45,368 bases of DNA, taken from Prorocentrum cordatum (taxonomy: Eukaryota; Sar; Dinophyceae; Prorocentrales; Prorocentraceae). Where the stretch lies: positions 127,501 through 172,868 of the forward strand of contig CAUYUJ010014559.1 of the NCBI GenBank assembly GCA_963575745.1, in the 5' to 3' direction. Below the pieces are notes generated by a model that worked only from the letters and a program-made list of their open reading frames with translations, did no database searches and had not been told where the DNA came from. Position numbers and translations under genes: made by a program. Below are positions 1 to 10,100 of this stretch, piece after piece; within the stretch, counting starts at the first letter, position 1; the number at the start of each line of letters is the position of its first letter.

Positions 1-58
1 TACTACTACTACTACTACTTGTACTACAACGGCTACTACTTCTACTGCGACTACCACG

Positions 59-103
<45 letters not shown>

Positions 104-108
104 TCCAC
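1..108. repeat. TAC trinucleotide microsatellite
   Basis: Imperfect (TAC)n run with interruptions (GTACTACAACGG, TACTTCTACTGCGACTACCAC) up to the left edge of the window, so its full length is unknown. Bases 109-790 hold only short open frames with no convincing coding character; I see nothing specific there. Confidence 0.9.
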
Positions 109-818
109 TACTGGTAAAGCAACTCCCGCCTGCAAAAGTGAAGCTAGTTGCGGCTACGCCAGAGGATGTGTGAGCCAGAAGCGTCCAGCCTCACGAGGCA
201 TATGGGGCCTCCTAGGCGACTTACTATTCCTAATGTCGTTTCGTTGTTGTCGCGGTCGCGTCGCGGATTTCGCGCTGACCGATTCTGTTTCGATGGTGAG
301 CAACAGTGGCACTAGTTTGATGATTTGCGACGTTTTGCGATTTCGACGGTGATCAATTGGGTTTGTTCGCTTGCCCTCCTTGCTGTTTTGGTGCGTTTGG
401 TGTCGCTTCTCTGGTTGGGCGAGGGTGCTCTTGTTTGTGCGAGCACTGAAAAATCCCCTGCTTAGTGTCGGTCGTCCATTCGCTTTCTGTTGTTTTCTGC
501 TTTCTCACGCCCTTGCTCCCTGTCTGCCCCCTAAAGCTCGCAGCAGAAAGAACGCAGCAGGACTTGTCTAGCGGAAATAAAGAGGGAGTGGAGGAGACGA
601 GAGAGGGAGGGAGGAGGAGGTGGGAGGTGGGAAATAGGTGGAGGCGTCATGACATCTTGAGCCAGCTTACGACTTCGAGCCAATATTTGGAGCCATGCCT
701 TGGACTCTTGGAGCCGATTTTGAGGCGCGGCGTCCCCGAACGGGACGGAGGACCCGAAGGCCGAGCATTCGAGGGATCCGAGAGTCGGTAAATTGAATTA
801 CAATAACACCAACACGAA

Positions 819-820
819 TT

Positions 821-860
<40 letters not shown>

Positions 861-863
861 AAA
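819..863. repeat. Back-to-back homopolymers T22/A23
   Basis: A run of 22 T is followed directly by 23 A, forming a perfect 44-base self-complementary stretch. It is followed (864-990) by a markedly AT-rich patch unlike the GC-rich surroundings. It could be an inserted poly(A)-tailed sequence meeting an opposite tail, or a misassembly point. Confidence 0.9.
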
Positions 864-1097
864 TATGCCATTAATTCATAAAAAAAAAGAAATGATATAT
901 TTTGTTTTGATTTCAATACATATAGAACACTATATATTATTATATTCATGTTTTTTGGTTTACAATTGCCTAGAAAATCAATAGATCAACACAAAGCTTT
1001 GGCTGTTCCGCTGGTTGAAGGCGGAAGTCAGTGTCGGCCCCCGAAAGATGTCACGGCGGTTGGGCCATGCGCCATCGGTCGTCCGTCGTCCTGTCGT

Positions 1098-1116
1098 GTA
1101 GCCATTTTGGCTCAAG
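1098..1116 (+). other. Relic of the dinoflagellate spliced leader
   Basis: The 19 bases GTAGCCATTTTGGCTCAAG match exactly the last 19 of the 22-nt dinoflagellate spliced leader (known consensus DCCGTAGCCATTTTGGCTCAAG). The two bases before it differ (GT for CC). Spliced leaders are added to mRNA by trans-splicing, so a genomic copy outside the SL-RNA gene is normally a trace of a reverse-transcribed mRNA. No SL-RNA gene body is visible after it (the next bases are CTGCTGCC rather than a GT donor). It lies about 185 bases upstream of the first likely ATG of the gene at 1302. Confidence 0.85.
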
Positions 1117-1301
1117 CTGCTGCCGCCGCTTCCTCGCGCCCGACGTGCGACCTCACCCACTGGCGGTTCCAAGTGGAGGTTCGGGGCATTGGGGGGTGAA
1201 ACCGCAGAACTCCCACGGGCGGGCCATGAGAGCGCCTGTGGGTGTTTTGCGCCACCCTCCCATCCCCCAACCCCTTCTGGAATCCTCCAGGAGTCCTGGA
1301 G

Positions 1302-2921
1302 ATGGCCATCGCCGCGATGGCCGCCCCTTCGAGCGCGGGCGTCAGCACGGACTCGAATGATGATGAGGAGGAGGACGAGGCGCAGCAGCAGGGGCAGGAA
1401 GAAGAGACGGATGAGGAGGGAGAGCGATCAGGACGAGGAGGAGTCCTGAGGAGGAGTGAGGAGAATGAGGATGAGGAGGAGGAGGTGGAAGAGGAAGGAA
1501 GGGTGGAGAATGGGGAGGAAGAGTAGTAGTAGGAGGAGGAGGATACGAGGAGGAGGATGAGGAGGAGAAGGCAGGAGAAGGAGGCAGGAATAGGATGAGG
1601 AGGAAGGGAGAGGAGGAGGAGAGGAGGAGGCATGAGTGTGAGGGGGAGGGGAAGAGGAGGAATCCTCCTCTCTTCCTCCTCGCCATCGCACCTCCTCAAC
1701 TCAACCGCTTCTTCCTCCTCTCCTCTTCCTTCTCCCCCTCCACCCCCTGTTCTCTCATCCCCATCCTCCTCGCCCCTCTCCTCCTCATCTCCTCCTCATC
1801 TTCCTCGTCGTTCTCATCCTCCTCATGGTCGTCCTCCTCTGCCTCCTCTTCTCCTCTTCCTTCTCCCCCTCCGCCACCCATCCGCCCCTCCTCCCCTCGT
1901 CTTCCTCTTCCTCCTCCATTACTCCCTCTCCCCCTCATCCCAGCATCCCCGAGGACTGGAGGGCGGGCTGCTATCCGGGGACGCCGAGGTCGCCAGGAAT
2001 TGAAAGCAACCAGCCACCAGCTAGCGGGGGGGCGCCCATCTCGTCTCTTGCTCGAGCTGGTGACCTTGTCGCGGACTGCGTCTGGACAAGGGTCATCATC
2101 AGCTCGAGGGGGGGATTGGGGGATCGGCTGCCTCAATGCTGGCATGCTGGTTGCCGTCGCATCTGGCGCGAGGACTGTCGTGGAGTTCCCTAGCGCGGAG
2201 TACGACGCGATGCTGGAGCAGCCCGTGTGGGAACACGACCAGCCTGGAGTCCTGGAGGCCTTCGGATGGGCACGCGATGTCGCGATGTATACACGCTACG
2301 TCGCTCCGTCGCTTGGTCGCCCGTGAAGCGCGGCGTCCCCTCCCGGGACATCGCACATCTCGCGGCAGACCAAACGGCGTGGCGCATGCGCGCATGCATC
2401 GAGATCTTCCCATCCTCCCAGGCCATCTTGGAGGAGGCGCGCGACGAGCCGCTGGATCCATGGGTCGTGGACACCAGCTTCGCAGATCTGGCCGAGAAGC
2501 TAAGCCGCATGCACGAGATGGCCGATCGCGAGGATCAAGCTCAAGATCATCAAGAAGATCATGATGATGGTGATGCTGCCGCGAAGGCTGCTCCGCAGGC
2601 CAAGCAGGTCAAGGTGCTGGCGACCTCCCCGACTGGCGCCGTGGCGATCAACGCTCGCTGGAGGGCCGGGAGCACCGGGAGCGCGCCAAGACCGCCAAGA
2701 CGTTGCGTGGCCGCAGCCGCGGCAGCCGCCAGGGTGACAACGCGGACATGATGCGCGCGCTGGGCAGGAGGCTGGCGCGGATCGAGCGGCTGTTGTCGAA
2801 GGTTGCCACTGCGTCCACGTCAGCGGGGTCCTCGCGGTCTTCGCCTGCCGATTCTTTGGATGATCACTTTGGCGCCGCTAGCGGTGCTTCGGGTACATCA
2901 AACAACCGCAACCACAACTAA
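1302..2921 (+). pseudogene. Small gene with frame breaks, acidic N-terminus
   Basis: Unrecognised protein. An ATG at 1302 opens a frame beginning MAIAAMAAPSSAGVSTDSND that runs into an acidic Glu/Asp stretch and then low-complexity sequence (1344-1945), which is probably an intron. Coding character resumes about 2040 in one frame (SAEYDAMLEQPVWEHDQPG and following). It changes frame near 2290-2330 (then CIEIFPSSQAILEEARDEPL and following) and again near 2620-2650 (then MMRALGRRLARIERLLSKV), ending at TAA 2919-2921. No intron separates these frames, and both shifts equal the loss of one base. This is either a decayed retrogene, which fits the spliced-leader relic upstream, or an intact gene with two assembly indels. 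The first exon and its link to 2040 are uncertain. Confidence 0.45.
1344..1945. repeat. Purine tract followed by mirror pyrimidine tract
   Basis: About 315 bases of GAGGAG-type sequence (1344-1660) are followed by about 285 bases of CTCCTC-type sequence on the same strand. The two halves are roughly complementary, so the region could form a long imperfect hairpin. It probably lies within an intron of the small gene. Open frames on both strands here are poly-Glu/Arg or poly-Ser/Pro/Leu and are not real genes. Confidence 0.85.
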
Positions 2922-2943
2922 GTCGATTTTTATGGATTGATCG

Positions 2944-2992
2944 TGGTTGTGGTCGATTTGGCAGTCCTGGACACCCATATCGACCACAACCA
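2944..2992. repeat. 13-bp perfect inverted repeat just 3' of a stop codon
   Basis: TGGTTGTGGTCGA (2944-2956) and TCGACCACAACCA (2980-2992) are perfect complements with a 23-base loop, starting 23 bases after the stop at 2921. It may be a 3' UTR hairpin. From 2993 to about 3590 I see no gene. Confidence 0.7.
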
Positions 2993-3595
2993 GTACTAAG
3001 CTGGTTCGGTGTCTGACGTCTGACGCCCGATGGCATGTTTAAGACATCCCAGACATCCCCCAGGGCGTCTCCTCAATGTGGTTGTGGTCGTTTGCCGTCC
3101 CCGTAGGTGCTGGTGCGACTGAGAGCGCGAGTCTGTCGCCGTGGAGTTCGCCTGCGCCTGAGCCCCCTGAGAAGCGCGCTAGGCGCTAGGCGCTGCTCGC
3201 CTGCCTGAATGCATGAATTAGCATGCGCGCGTGAATATGCACGCGCGCAGCCGCGTCGCCACGGCGATAAGGACGGTTAAGCGGTTAAGGCGCTGAGGGG
3301 GAGGACGAGAGGACGAGAGGACGAGAGGACGAGGCGGAGGAGAGCGAGGAGATGAGTGAGGGGGATGCGAGGGAGGTTGAGGAGGATCAGGCAGACGACA
3401 TAGAGAGCAGCAGAGCTGGCAGAGCAGTGCAGAGCAGCAGAGCAGCAGCGCAGCAGCCCAGCAGGACCGTTTCTTCTTTTGTAACCTGGCTGCCTCGGGA
3501 GGCGGCCTCGGCGGCCTCGGCTTCGCCTGCGAATTCGCGCAGGCTCGCGGAGTGGAGCGTTCCAACTCCGACGGGCAGCAAGAAGTTAGTCCCCC

Positions 3596-3735
3596 CCCCT
3601 CCTCTGCCTCCTCCTCTCCTCCTCTCCTCCTCCCCATCCTCCTTCTCCCCTTCCCCTCCTCCTCCTCCATCTCCATCCTCCTCCTCCTTCTCCTCCATCC
3701 TCCCCCTCGTTCCCCTCCGTCTCCCCGTCTCCCAC
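3596..3735. repeat. CTC-type pyrimidine tract
   Basis: Imperfect CTC/TCC repeats. Short open frames overlap on both strands but have no coding character. A short stretch before it (3540-3590, reading RLAEWSVPTPTGSKK) could be another exon, unproven. Confidence 0.8.
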
Positions 3736-3967
3736 CGCTCTTTCACTTTCTCTGGAATCGTAACGTAGCCATGAGGCTATTAAAGTATGTTTTTTTGTTT
3801 TGATTTTGTTTGTACATGTGTGTGAACATCACAAGTGTACGGTAGGGTCGGCTACGGTGCTACAGTGGCTAAGGTTGCTGCTGCGGCACGGCAGTCGCGA
3901 TCTCACGGTCTCACAGGAGGTAGTGTAGATCTCGCGGTGTCTGTTTGTAGGGTTAGTAGGTTTCGAG

Positions 3968-4103
3968 GTCGCGAACCGTCGAGAAAAGGAAAAGCCAAGC
4001 GGATCACATCAATCGCATCATCGAATCAGTCTGGGACACGGCGGTGGTGGAGCGGCGGGGCAGTTGCGGCCGGTGGACAAAGAATGCTGGCTCGAGCCCC
4101 TGG
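3968..4103 (+). CDS. Exon (5'-most supported) of the PHD-finger gene
   Basis: The frame reads VEKRKSQADHINRIIESVWD and continues to a GT donor at 4104. An in-frame TAG at 3954-3956 lies upstream, so the exon must begin after it; AG at 3966-3967 is the likeliest acceptor. The link to the next exon is not phase-consistent as drawn, so one boundary is wrong or an exon is missing between them. Confidence 0.4.
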
Positions 4104-7100
4104 GTGGTGTCTGGGCTCACTGGACTCGGCCCCTTATCGTCACGCACCGCCCCTGGCCCCCTGGCTCGCCCTGGTTCCCGGGACCCTTATCGGGACCACT
4201 TTATCTATCGCAACTACCCGCCTCTCCGACGCACCGGCCGCATCCCGCGTCGTCGCATCGTCGCGAGGGCGCGAAGTCCCCCCCCCGTTCTCCTACTTGC
4301 CCCCTCCTCGCCTCCTTCTCTCCTTCCCTGGGTTCTCTGGAGTTCTCTGGCTCCTCTTTCCCTCTTCCTCACCTCCTCCCCCTCCACCGCGATCCGCCGC
4401 CTCCCCTGGCCCCCGCCCTTCTCCCCTTGTCCCCCCCTTCTCTCTCTTCCACTTTCGGCGCGCGGGGCGGGTCTTTACCATCCACCGTCTTCGCCAGACC
4501 GTCGTCGAGGGGTCGAGGGTGTCGAGGGTCGATGGTCCTCGGGCCTCCTTGGGCCGTCTATGAGGAGTTATGAAGAGTCCTTGGGAAAAGGGCCTGGGTC
4601 CTAAGTCCTTTCGGGGTTCGGGTTCGTGGCGGCCTTTCGGGGCCCCTCGGCCTTAAAGCCCCGCGCCGCGCGCCGCCCTCGGGCCCTCGCGCCCTCGCCT
4701 TCGTTCGGTCGTTCGGCGTCTTCGCGCTCTGCGCGTCGTCGCTTGCGGCATCGCCGCAATGCCGCGCGCCTGCTCGCCCTCCAGCGGGGGGGGCCCGCGG
4801 GCAGCGCCAAGGCTCGAGATGAGCCCCTGGCCGAGGTTGCCAATACATGAGCGCTTACTTGACAGCTCATTTAACATGGCTTCTGAGGTCGGCGGCGGAG
4901 GCTTCGCCCGACGGCGCGGCGATCCAGGGCGCCCGCCGACTCGCCGCCCGCCACCCCGAACCCCGCCCACCAGACCCATCAGAGGTTTCAGTGGGTCAGG
5001 GATGAGGAGGTGATGAGGGTGTTGAGGAAGAGAGGACGAGAGGAAGAGGAGGAGGAGAGGAGGAGGAGGAAGAGGAGGAGGAGGAGGAGGAGGAGGGGGG
5101 AGGACGGGGAGGACGGGGAGGACGATGAGGGAGGATAGGCGGGGACGTGGAGGATGAGGGGGATATCTAAGTCGGAAAGGTTGAGGAAACGTGAGGAGGA
5201 GAGGAGGGAAGGAGGACGAGGATGTGAGGATGTGCCTGCCCTTCCTTCCTTCTTTCCTGCAGGAAGACAAGCTCGTGCGGGCCCTGGCGGTACTGGAGAA
5301 CACCATGGGGGTTCGGCTTGGCTGGACGTCTGCTAGGCTCGCCGCATGCCGCATCTCTCTCCTCCTGGCCCTCGTATCATCGTATCATGGACCTTCTCTT
5401 TTTTTCCTAGAACTCCCTGACTGCTTGGGGACCTTAGGACCTCAGGACCTTAGGGTCTTGACCTTAGCACCTTGGCCCCGGCCCCCCCCCGCCCGCATTC
5501 CTGTCCACCTCGCTCTTTCGTTTCTCAGTTTCAGCGCTTCTGCGTCTCCCTTTCCCCATCCTCCACCTCTGCTCCTCACTCTCCACCTCTCTTTTCTGCC
5601 ACTTTCCCTTTCTCTCTCTTTCTCTTTTTCCTCTCCTCCTCCCCCCCCCCCCCCTCTCCTCCTCCAGCCCCCCTGCCCCTCGCCATCTTATCCGTCTTAT
5701 TTCGCCGCGGCGGCCGCCCCGAGGCTTCAGAAGCGGTTCGACAACCGCGACTCGCTGTACGACGTGCAGGTCGTTGGCGAGATCCTGGCGGCAACCCGCC
5801 AGCCGGGCGCTGTCGACGCGTGGGAGGAGGCGCGCTGCCGCGCTCCGCAGAGGGGGCGAGGGAGCGCGGGGCGGGCGGATCGGATGCGGATAGCGTGGTG
5901 CCGCGGAGGAGTTGAGGAGGCAATGATGATGATATGATAATATGACAAGTATGAGAGGGCGGCGCACGGTTATCCCATCATCCCCATCATCCAAATATCC
6001 GCCTCCTCCTCCTCCGTCTCTCGTTCTCCCCCCTCATCTAGCGTCCGTCCCGCTCTTCAACCCCCCTGCGTCCTCCTCCCACCCGTGCCTTTATCCTCTG
6101 TCCCTCTAGATCCGAAGCGGTGAAGCAGACGGGGGGATGATCTATGAAGACGACGGCGCGACGTTTTCCGCCCCAGAGGCGCGTGACACGCTGATGCTTC
6201 ACCTTCATCCTGGCCGTGCAAGGCTTCTTCGAGCACGACCTGCAGAACCTGCAGAACCTGCAGAACCTGCAGCGCCTGCTCCTGCTCCCGCGCCACCTGT
6301 TGCTTCCGTTGCTGCCCCCCCACCTCCCGATCGGGACGCGCTCATTGCGGGGTGCTGCTCGAGGGTTTAAGGGGGGAACTCGGTAAGGGGCTCGGGGGCG
6401 AGGGGGAGGGGCTCATTCGACCCGCGGTTGTGCAGATATTCAAGCGACTCGGCGGCCCTTCGATCCTCGCACCCTTCGCCCCTCCGCCGCCCCGGGCCCC
6501 CGAACGGCCGCCCGTCCGTTGCCGAGAATCAGCAGTTGAGGGCGCGTGCGCATAAGCTTACAGACCAGGTTGCGCAATTGAGACAAGAGAAAAGAACGCT
6601 GAGCCAGCGAGACGCTCGCGCACGGAAGGCCACCCAGGCTAAAGCTCAGAGAATAGAAGCTGAGCTGGATGTATTGAAGGGCGATCAATTCAAACGCGGC
6701 ACATCATCTAGATATTTTTCTGACCGCGGTGGCTACAACATGGTGTGTAGGCGAGCTGCAAGCAACGCTGCTGCGACCGCGATCGGCCTCTCCCTGGGCC
6801 TGGATGTAAGCTCTGGAGCCGTGACAAGTTGGGAAGTAAAATTCCGCGCTGCGAGGCTGGCTGCGATGAGATCGTTTATTCGAGAATCGTACGCCATGAT
6901 GTTTAACTCCTTGTGTTATAGATGCACGCTGCAGCGCTCCGACCCCGAGTGCGAAGTGGGATGGTGCCTGGCGCTGCACTCCCTGCGGGGAGATGCTACC
7001 GACGCCCAGGTGAATAGGGTGAAGAATTGGCGAATGGGGGAGGAGGAGAGGAGGAGGAGGAGGGACGGGGGATAGGATTGGAGGATCGGGGGAGGAGGTG

Positions 7101-10100
7101 GAGAAGGGGGAGGAGGAGGAAGGGCGGAGACGGAGGAGGATCAGGAGGAGGAGGAGGAGGAGGACGGGGAGGATGAAGACGCTCTCTTGCTCTCTTCTTC
7201 TCTTCTTCCGAGGTCTGGCAGCGTCAGAAATTGCACGCGACAGAGCTGACGCCCACGTTCGTCGCCACCCCAATCTTGGACGGCGACGGTTACGAGGCAG
7301 TGCGAGGCCGCGCGACAACTCGCAGGATGCTCGGAGAGCTACAGGTCCCGAGAGGGGGAATGGGGGGAGGGGGGCGATGTCAGGGGGGTCTGGGTCTGAT
7401 AGGAGGAGTTAGGGATCTATATTAGGGACTTAGGAGGAGGAGGCGGAGGAGGAGGAGGAAGAGAAGGGGGAGGAAGATGCGGGGAGGGAGGAGGAGGAGG
7501 AGGAGAGGACGAGACATCGGAGGGGTCGGAGGAGGAGGAGGAGGAGGAGGCGGAGGCGGAGGAGGACGAAGAGATGAGGAGGATGAGGACGAGAGGCGGG
7601 TGGGTGGGCGCGAAACGGACGCACGAACCCAGCCCGAATGGCCCAAGATGGCCCAAGGTTGCCAGCTCGGCGGCCCGACTTGCCCAAGCCAGGTGGTTGG
7701 GTCATCTTCAGGCTACGGTGCATTGACCATGATGAGGAAGCAACTGCTGTCTGTCGGGCTTGACCCGCTTGACCCGCAGTCTCCTTCGGCCACTCCCGCT
7801 GCTGCTGCCTATGCTGCTCTCGGCGATGTTGATGTTGATAGTCAGCTTGCTCTCCCAGCTCTCCCAGCGGTCGTCGCGGCCATGGCCGCAGCCGACAACG
7901 CGGGGGTCGACGAGGAGGGGGTCGCCCTCTTCATGGATGTCGAGAACGAGAACGATCGCGCCGAGGCAGCGCATGGCGCATGACCCCGACCCCGGCCCCC
8001 CAGCTCGTCTCACGCCCCTTCTTCCCGGACTGCCCAACCCGCTTTGATCTCGCCGCCAGGCTGCACCGCCGCTGGCGCTGTGCGACGGCGAGGGTGCCGC
8101 GGAGAGCGCGGAGAGCGGCGCAGGAGGCGCAGCTGGCGCAGTCGTTGCGTGGGGGCCGCCGCGGAAAGAGGATCCTCAGGAGATTGCCGATGCTGCCGCG
8201 CCTGTGGCCCGACGTGCGCATGAACGATGCCTTCAGATCTGGACCGCATGCACCGATGCTGGTTCGGATGAAGTGTTTGCGAGGTCCCTTTTCCATGCGA
8301 GGGTTTGCCGCCAGCCATCAACGCTCATGTTCGAAACCAACTGTGCCGCCCACCAGTATCAGCTCACCGTGAAGTCGCTTCTAAGTTTCATGGACAGCGT
8401 CACCAAGGGCCTCGGCTTCGACGGATTTTACTGGTCGACTTTAGCCAAAATCATGCACACTTGGAGGAACTCGGCTGTGGAGATATTTCGCACGTGGAGC
8501 GGCATGTTTTGCGGTGCTGCAGCTGCGCGATCAGGGTGCATCAAGGTCCCGCCTCGCCCGATCTCTGGAAGGTGGGGGTCCGCAAGCAAGTGCGAGGAGC
8601 ATGTGCTGAATGCGGACCTGGCTCAATTGCGGGCCGTGTTCCAGGTGGTGTTTCCGCGGGGCGCTCGGGCCGCAGATGCAGCAGCAGAGGAGCCAGAGCA
8701 AGCGCCAGTGTCAGGCCTCACAGAGATCGACGCCACCGAGGGCGCAGCTTACAAGAAGAAGCAGCTCAATTACTCTACCGCAGCGACGGCCGCCATACTT
8801 GACGACAGGTTCATCCTTGCGCTGCGGGTGTCTTTGAGACTGCGGCGCCCTCTCGACCATCTTTTGCATCACGCGCAGCAGGTGCGACCTCCGGGTGACA
8901 TCAGCAACGTTGCCAGCCTTGTTTTTGGAGGCATCAGGGACATACAGGCTGAACAGGAGCAACTCCTAGACGAGTCGGCGTGGGCCGACGTGTTCGCGCA
9001 GACGCCTCCTGCGTTGGTGACGGCCGTGCTCCCGTACATCCGCAAGGGCGCCCTGCTCTCGATCAGCAGTTTCAACTTCAGGCTCGCGAGGCCTGCTGCT
9101 GAATATCCGCTGCGCCTTCTGCGGCTAGCCCAGGACCCCCCACGCGTGGACAGTCCTTTCCGCCGCGCGGTTGCCAAGGACCTTTTGGAATCTGATGCCG
9201 CGCGATTGCAGCTCACGGCGGCCAAGATCAAGACTTTGTTCACGCCTGCCTTGGATGGAGGACGCCGCGGGCGGGGGGGAGGAGGGAAGCGAGGGAGTTA
9301 GGAGAGTAGGGGGTAAGAGAGAATAGGTAGGTTAGGTGAGTAGGAGGATGAGAGGATGAGGATTGGGATTGGGGGGGAGGGGGTGGATGGGGAGACGAGA
9401 TGAAGAGATGAGGGAATGCGGAAGCGAGGAGGCTGCGCGAAGCGAGCGCAGCAAGGAGAGCACAAGGAGGGAGGGGCGGCGGCCGCGTCCTTCACTCCTT
9501 CAATTCCTTCATCGCGTTCCCGCTGTCGGGCCGTCGAGATGTCGAGGTTGGCGTCGGCCGCGTCGGCTCGCCTGGCCCACGGATGAGTCGGATGAGGAGA
9601 TGAGGAGATGGCATGTGGAGGAGATGGGTAGATGGGGAATGGAGATGGAGAGAGGGAGAGATGGTGATGGGGAGGGAGGGAGGGATGGAGGGGTGGAGGA
9701 GGGGCGCGCAGGGCGCCGCTGCTACGGGGCGGCTCGCCATGTGCCTGTACGCGCCGCTTCGCATGGTATGCGAGCAATGGAAGGGCGACACGCAAGAGAT
9801 CGAGGGCATCAACAACATTATACAGGCGGGCCGGGGGAATGTGGGAATGTGGGAATGTGCGTGCATGTGAATGCAATGCCGCGCACTTGCGCAAACGCAA
9901 TGGCTTGTGGGCTTGTGGGCGCGACGGTTTGACGAGTAACGATGGGCAGAATGTAGAGAGACATGCAGACAGAGAGACTAGACGACGACGGATGGAAACG
10001 ATGCTGGAGGGGACGGGATGCGGATATGCATATGGGCCCATGAGTCTCAGGAAGGGGTTGTGTTGTGATGCGCCTGATGCCCGATGCGCTGCATGGGCTG

